Of a stretch of DNA of 5,411 nucleotides, positions 5,331-5,411 are shown one piece after another. The DNA is taken from assembly GCA_029861795.1 (NCBI GenBank), contig JAOTYS010000337.1, forward strand, positions 1-5,411, given 5' to 3'. The position numbers were made by a program, and so were the translations under genes. The stretch's first letter is position 1. Each line of letters opens with the position of its first letter. This stretch comes from Gammaproteobacteria bacterium (GTDB lineage Bacteria; Pseudomonadota; Gammaproteobacteria; Arenicellales; JAOTYS01). The notes under the pieces were generated by a model, which did no database searches, was not told where the DNA came from, and saw only the letters and a program-made list of their open reading frames with translations.

Positions 5331-5411
5331 AAGTAGTTACCTGTTGAAATTTGGTTTCCGCGACCGCGTTGCTCTGCTATGCGTTATGCGTAACCTTGTG
5401 TCACGAGGCAA

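Noticed and set aside
5331..5411. Promoter for the GST gene
   Set aside because: No pair of -35/-10 boxes with acceptable spacing stood out on the minus strand in the 81 bp available.

Overview
This 5.4 kb window looks like ordinary proteobacterial chromosome. The mid-range base composition and a HlyC/CorC-type CNNM/CBS transporter suggest a gammaproteobacterium, but that is inference from protein style and not a firm placement. I see no rRNA, tRNA, CRISPR array, phage gene or transposase gene, and no new defence-like or biosynthetic system.

Layout. A plus-strand gene enters from the left and ends at 275; its 90 visible residues resemble a small dimeric alpha/beta-barrel (antibiotic-biosynthesis-monooxygenase-like) protein. 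Every other gene is on the minus strand, so the window is best read from right to left. At the right is a glutathione S-transferase (4659-5330). Sixteen bases downstream of it is a membrane protein of bacterial PH-domain (bPH_2) style, whose reading frame is broken by a one-base shift near 4390 (parts at 4212-4643 and 3929-4429). Next come a spacer with a hairpin repeat (3788-3879), a small secreted protein of unknown function (3364-3759), a 239-bp gap that may hold its decayed tail, and a phytanoyl-CoA dioxygenase-family enzyme (2213-3124). A 364-bp spacer with a promoter-like site follows, then an overlooked 53-codon ORF (1687-1848) that overlaps by 4 bases the start of a CorC-type transporter (392-1690).

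The repeat layer is the least routine part. Two diverged copies of an inverted repeat with the core GGGGTCGGTG lie about 3.4 kb apart, in the same orientation and both between genes. In each copy the left arm directly abuts a short perfect tandem duplication (4 x 7 bp in one, 2 x 10 bp in the other). They look like REP/MITE-type mobile repeats. The one at 327-384 also lies between two convergent genes and may serve as a terminator.

Functionally the genes do not form an obvious pathway. GST plus PH-domain protein, and small ORF plus CorC, are two plausible transcription units. The dioxygenase and the secreted protein stand more or less alone.
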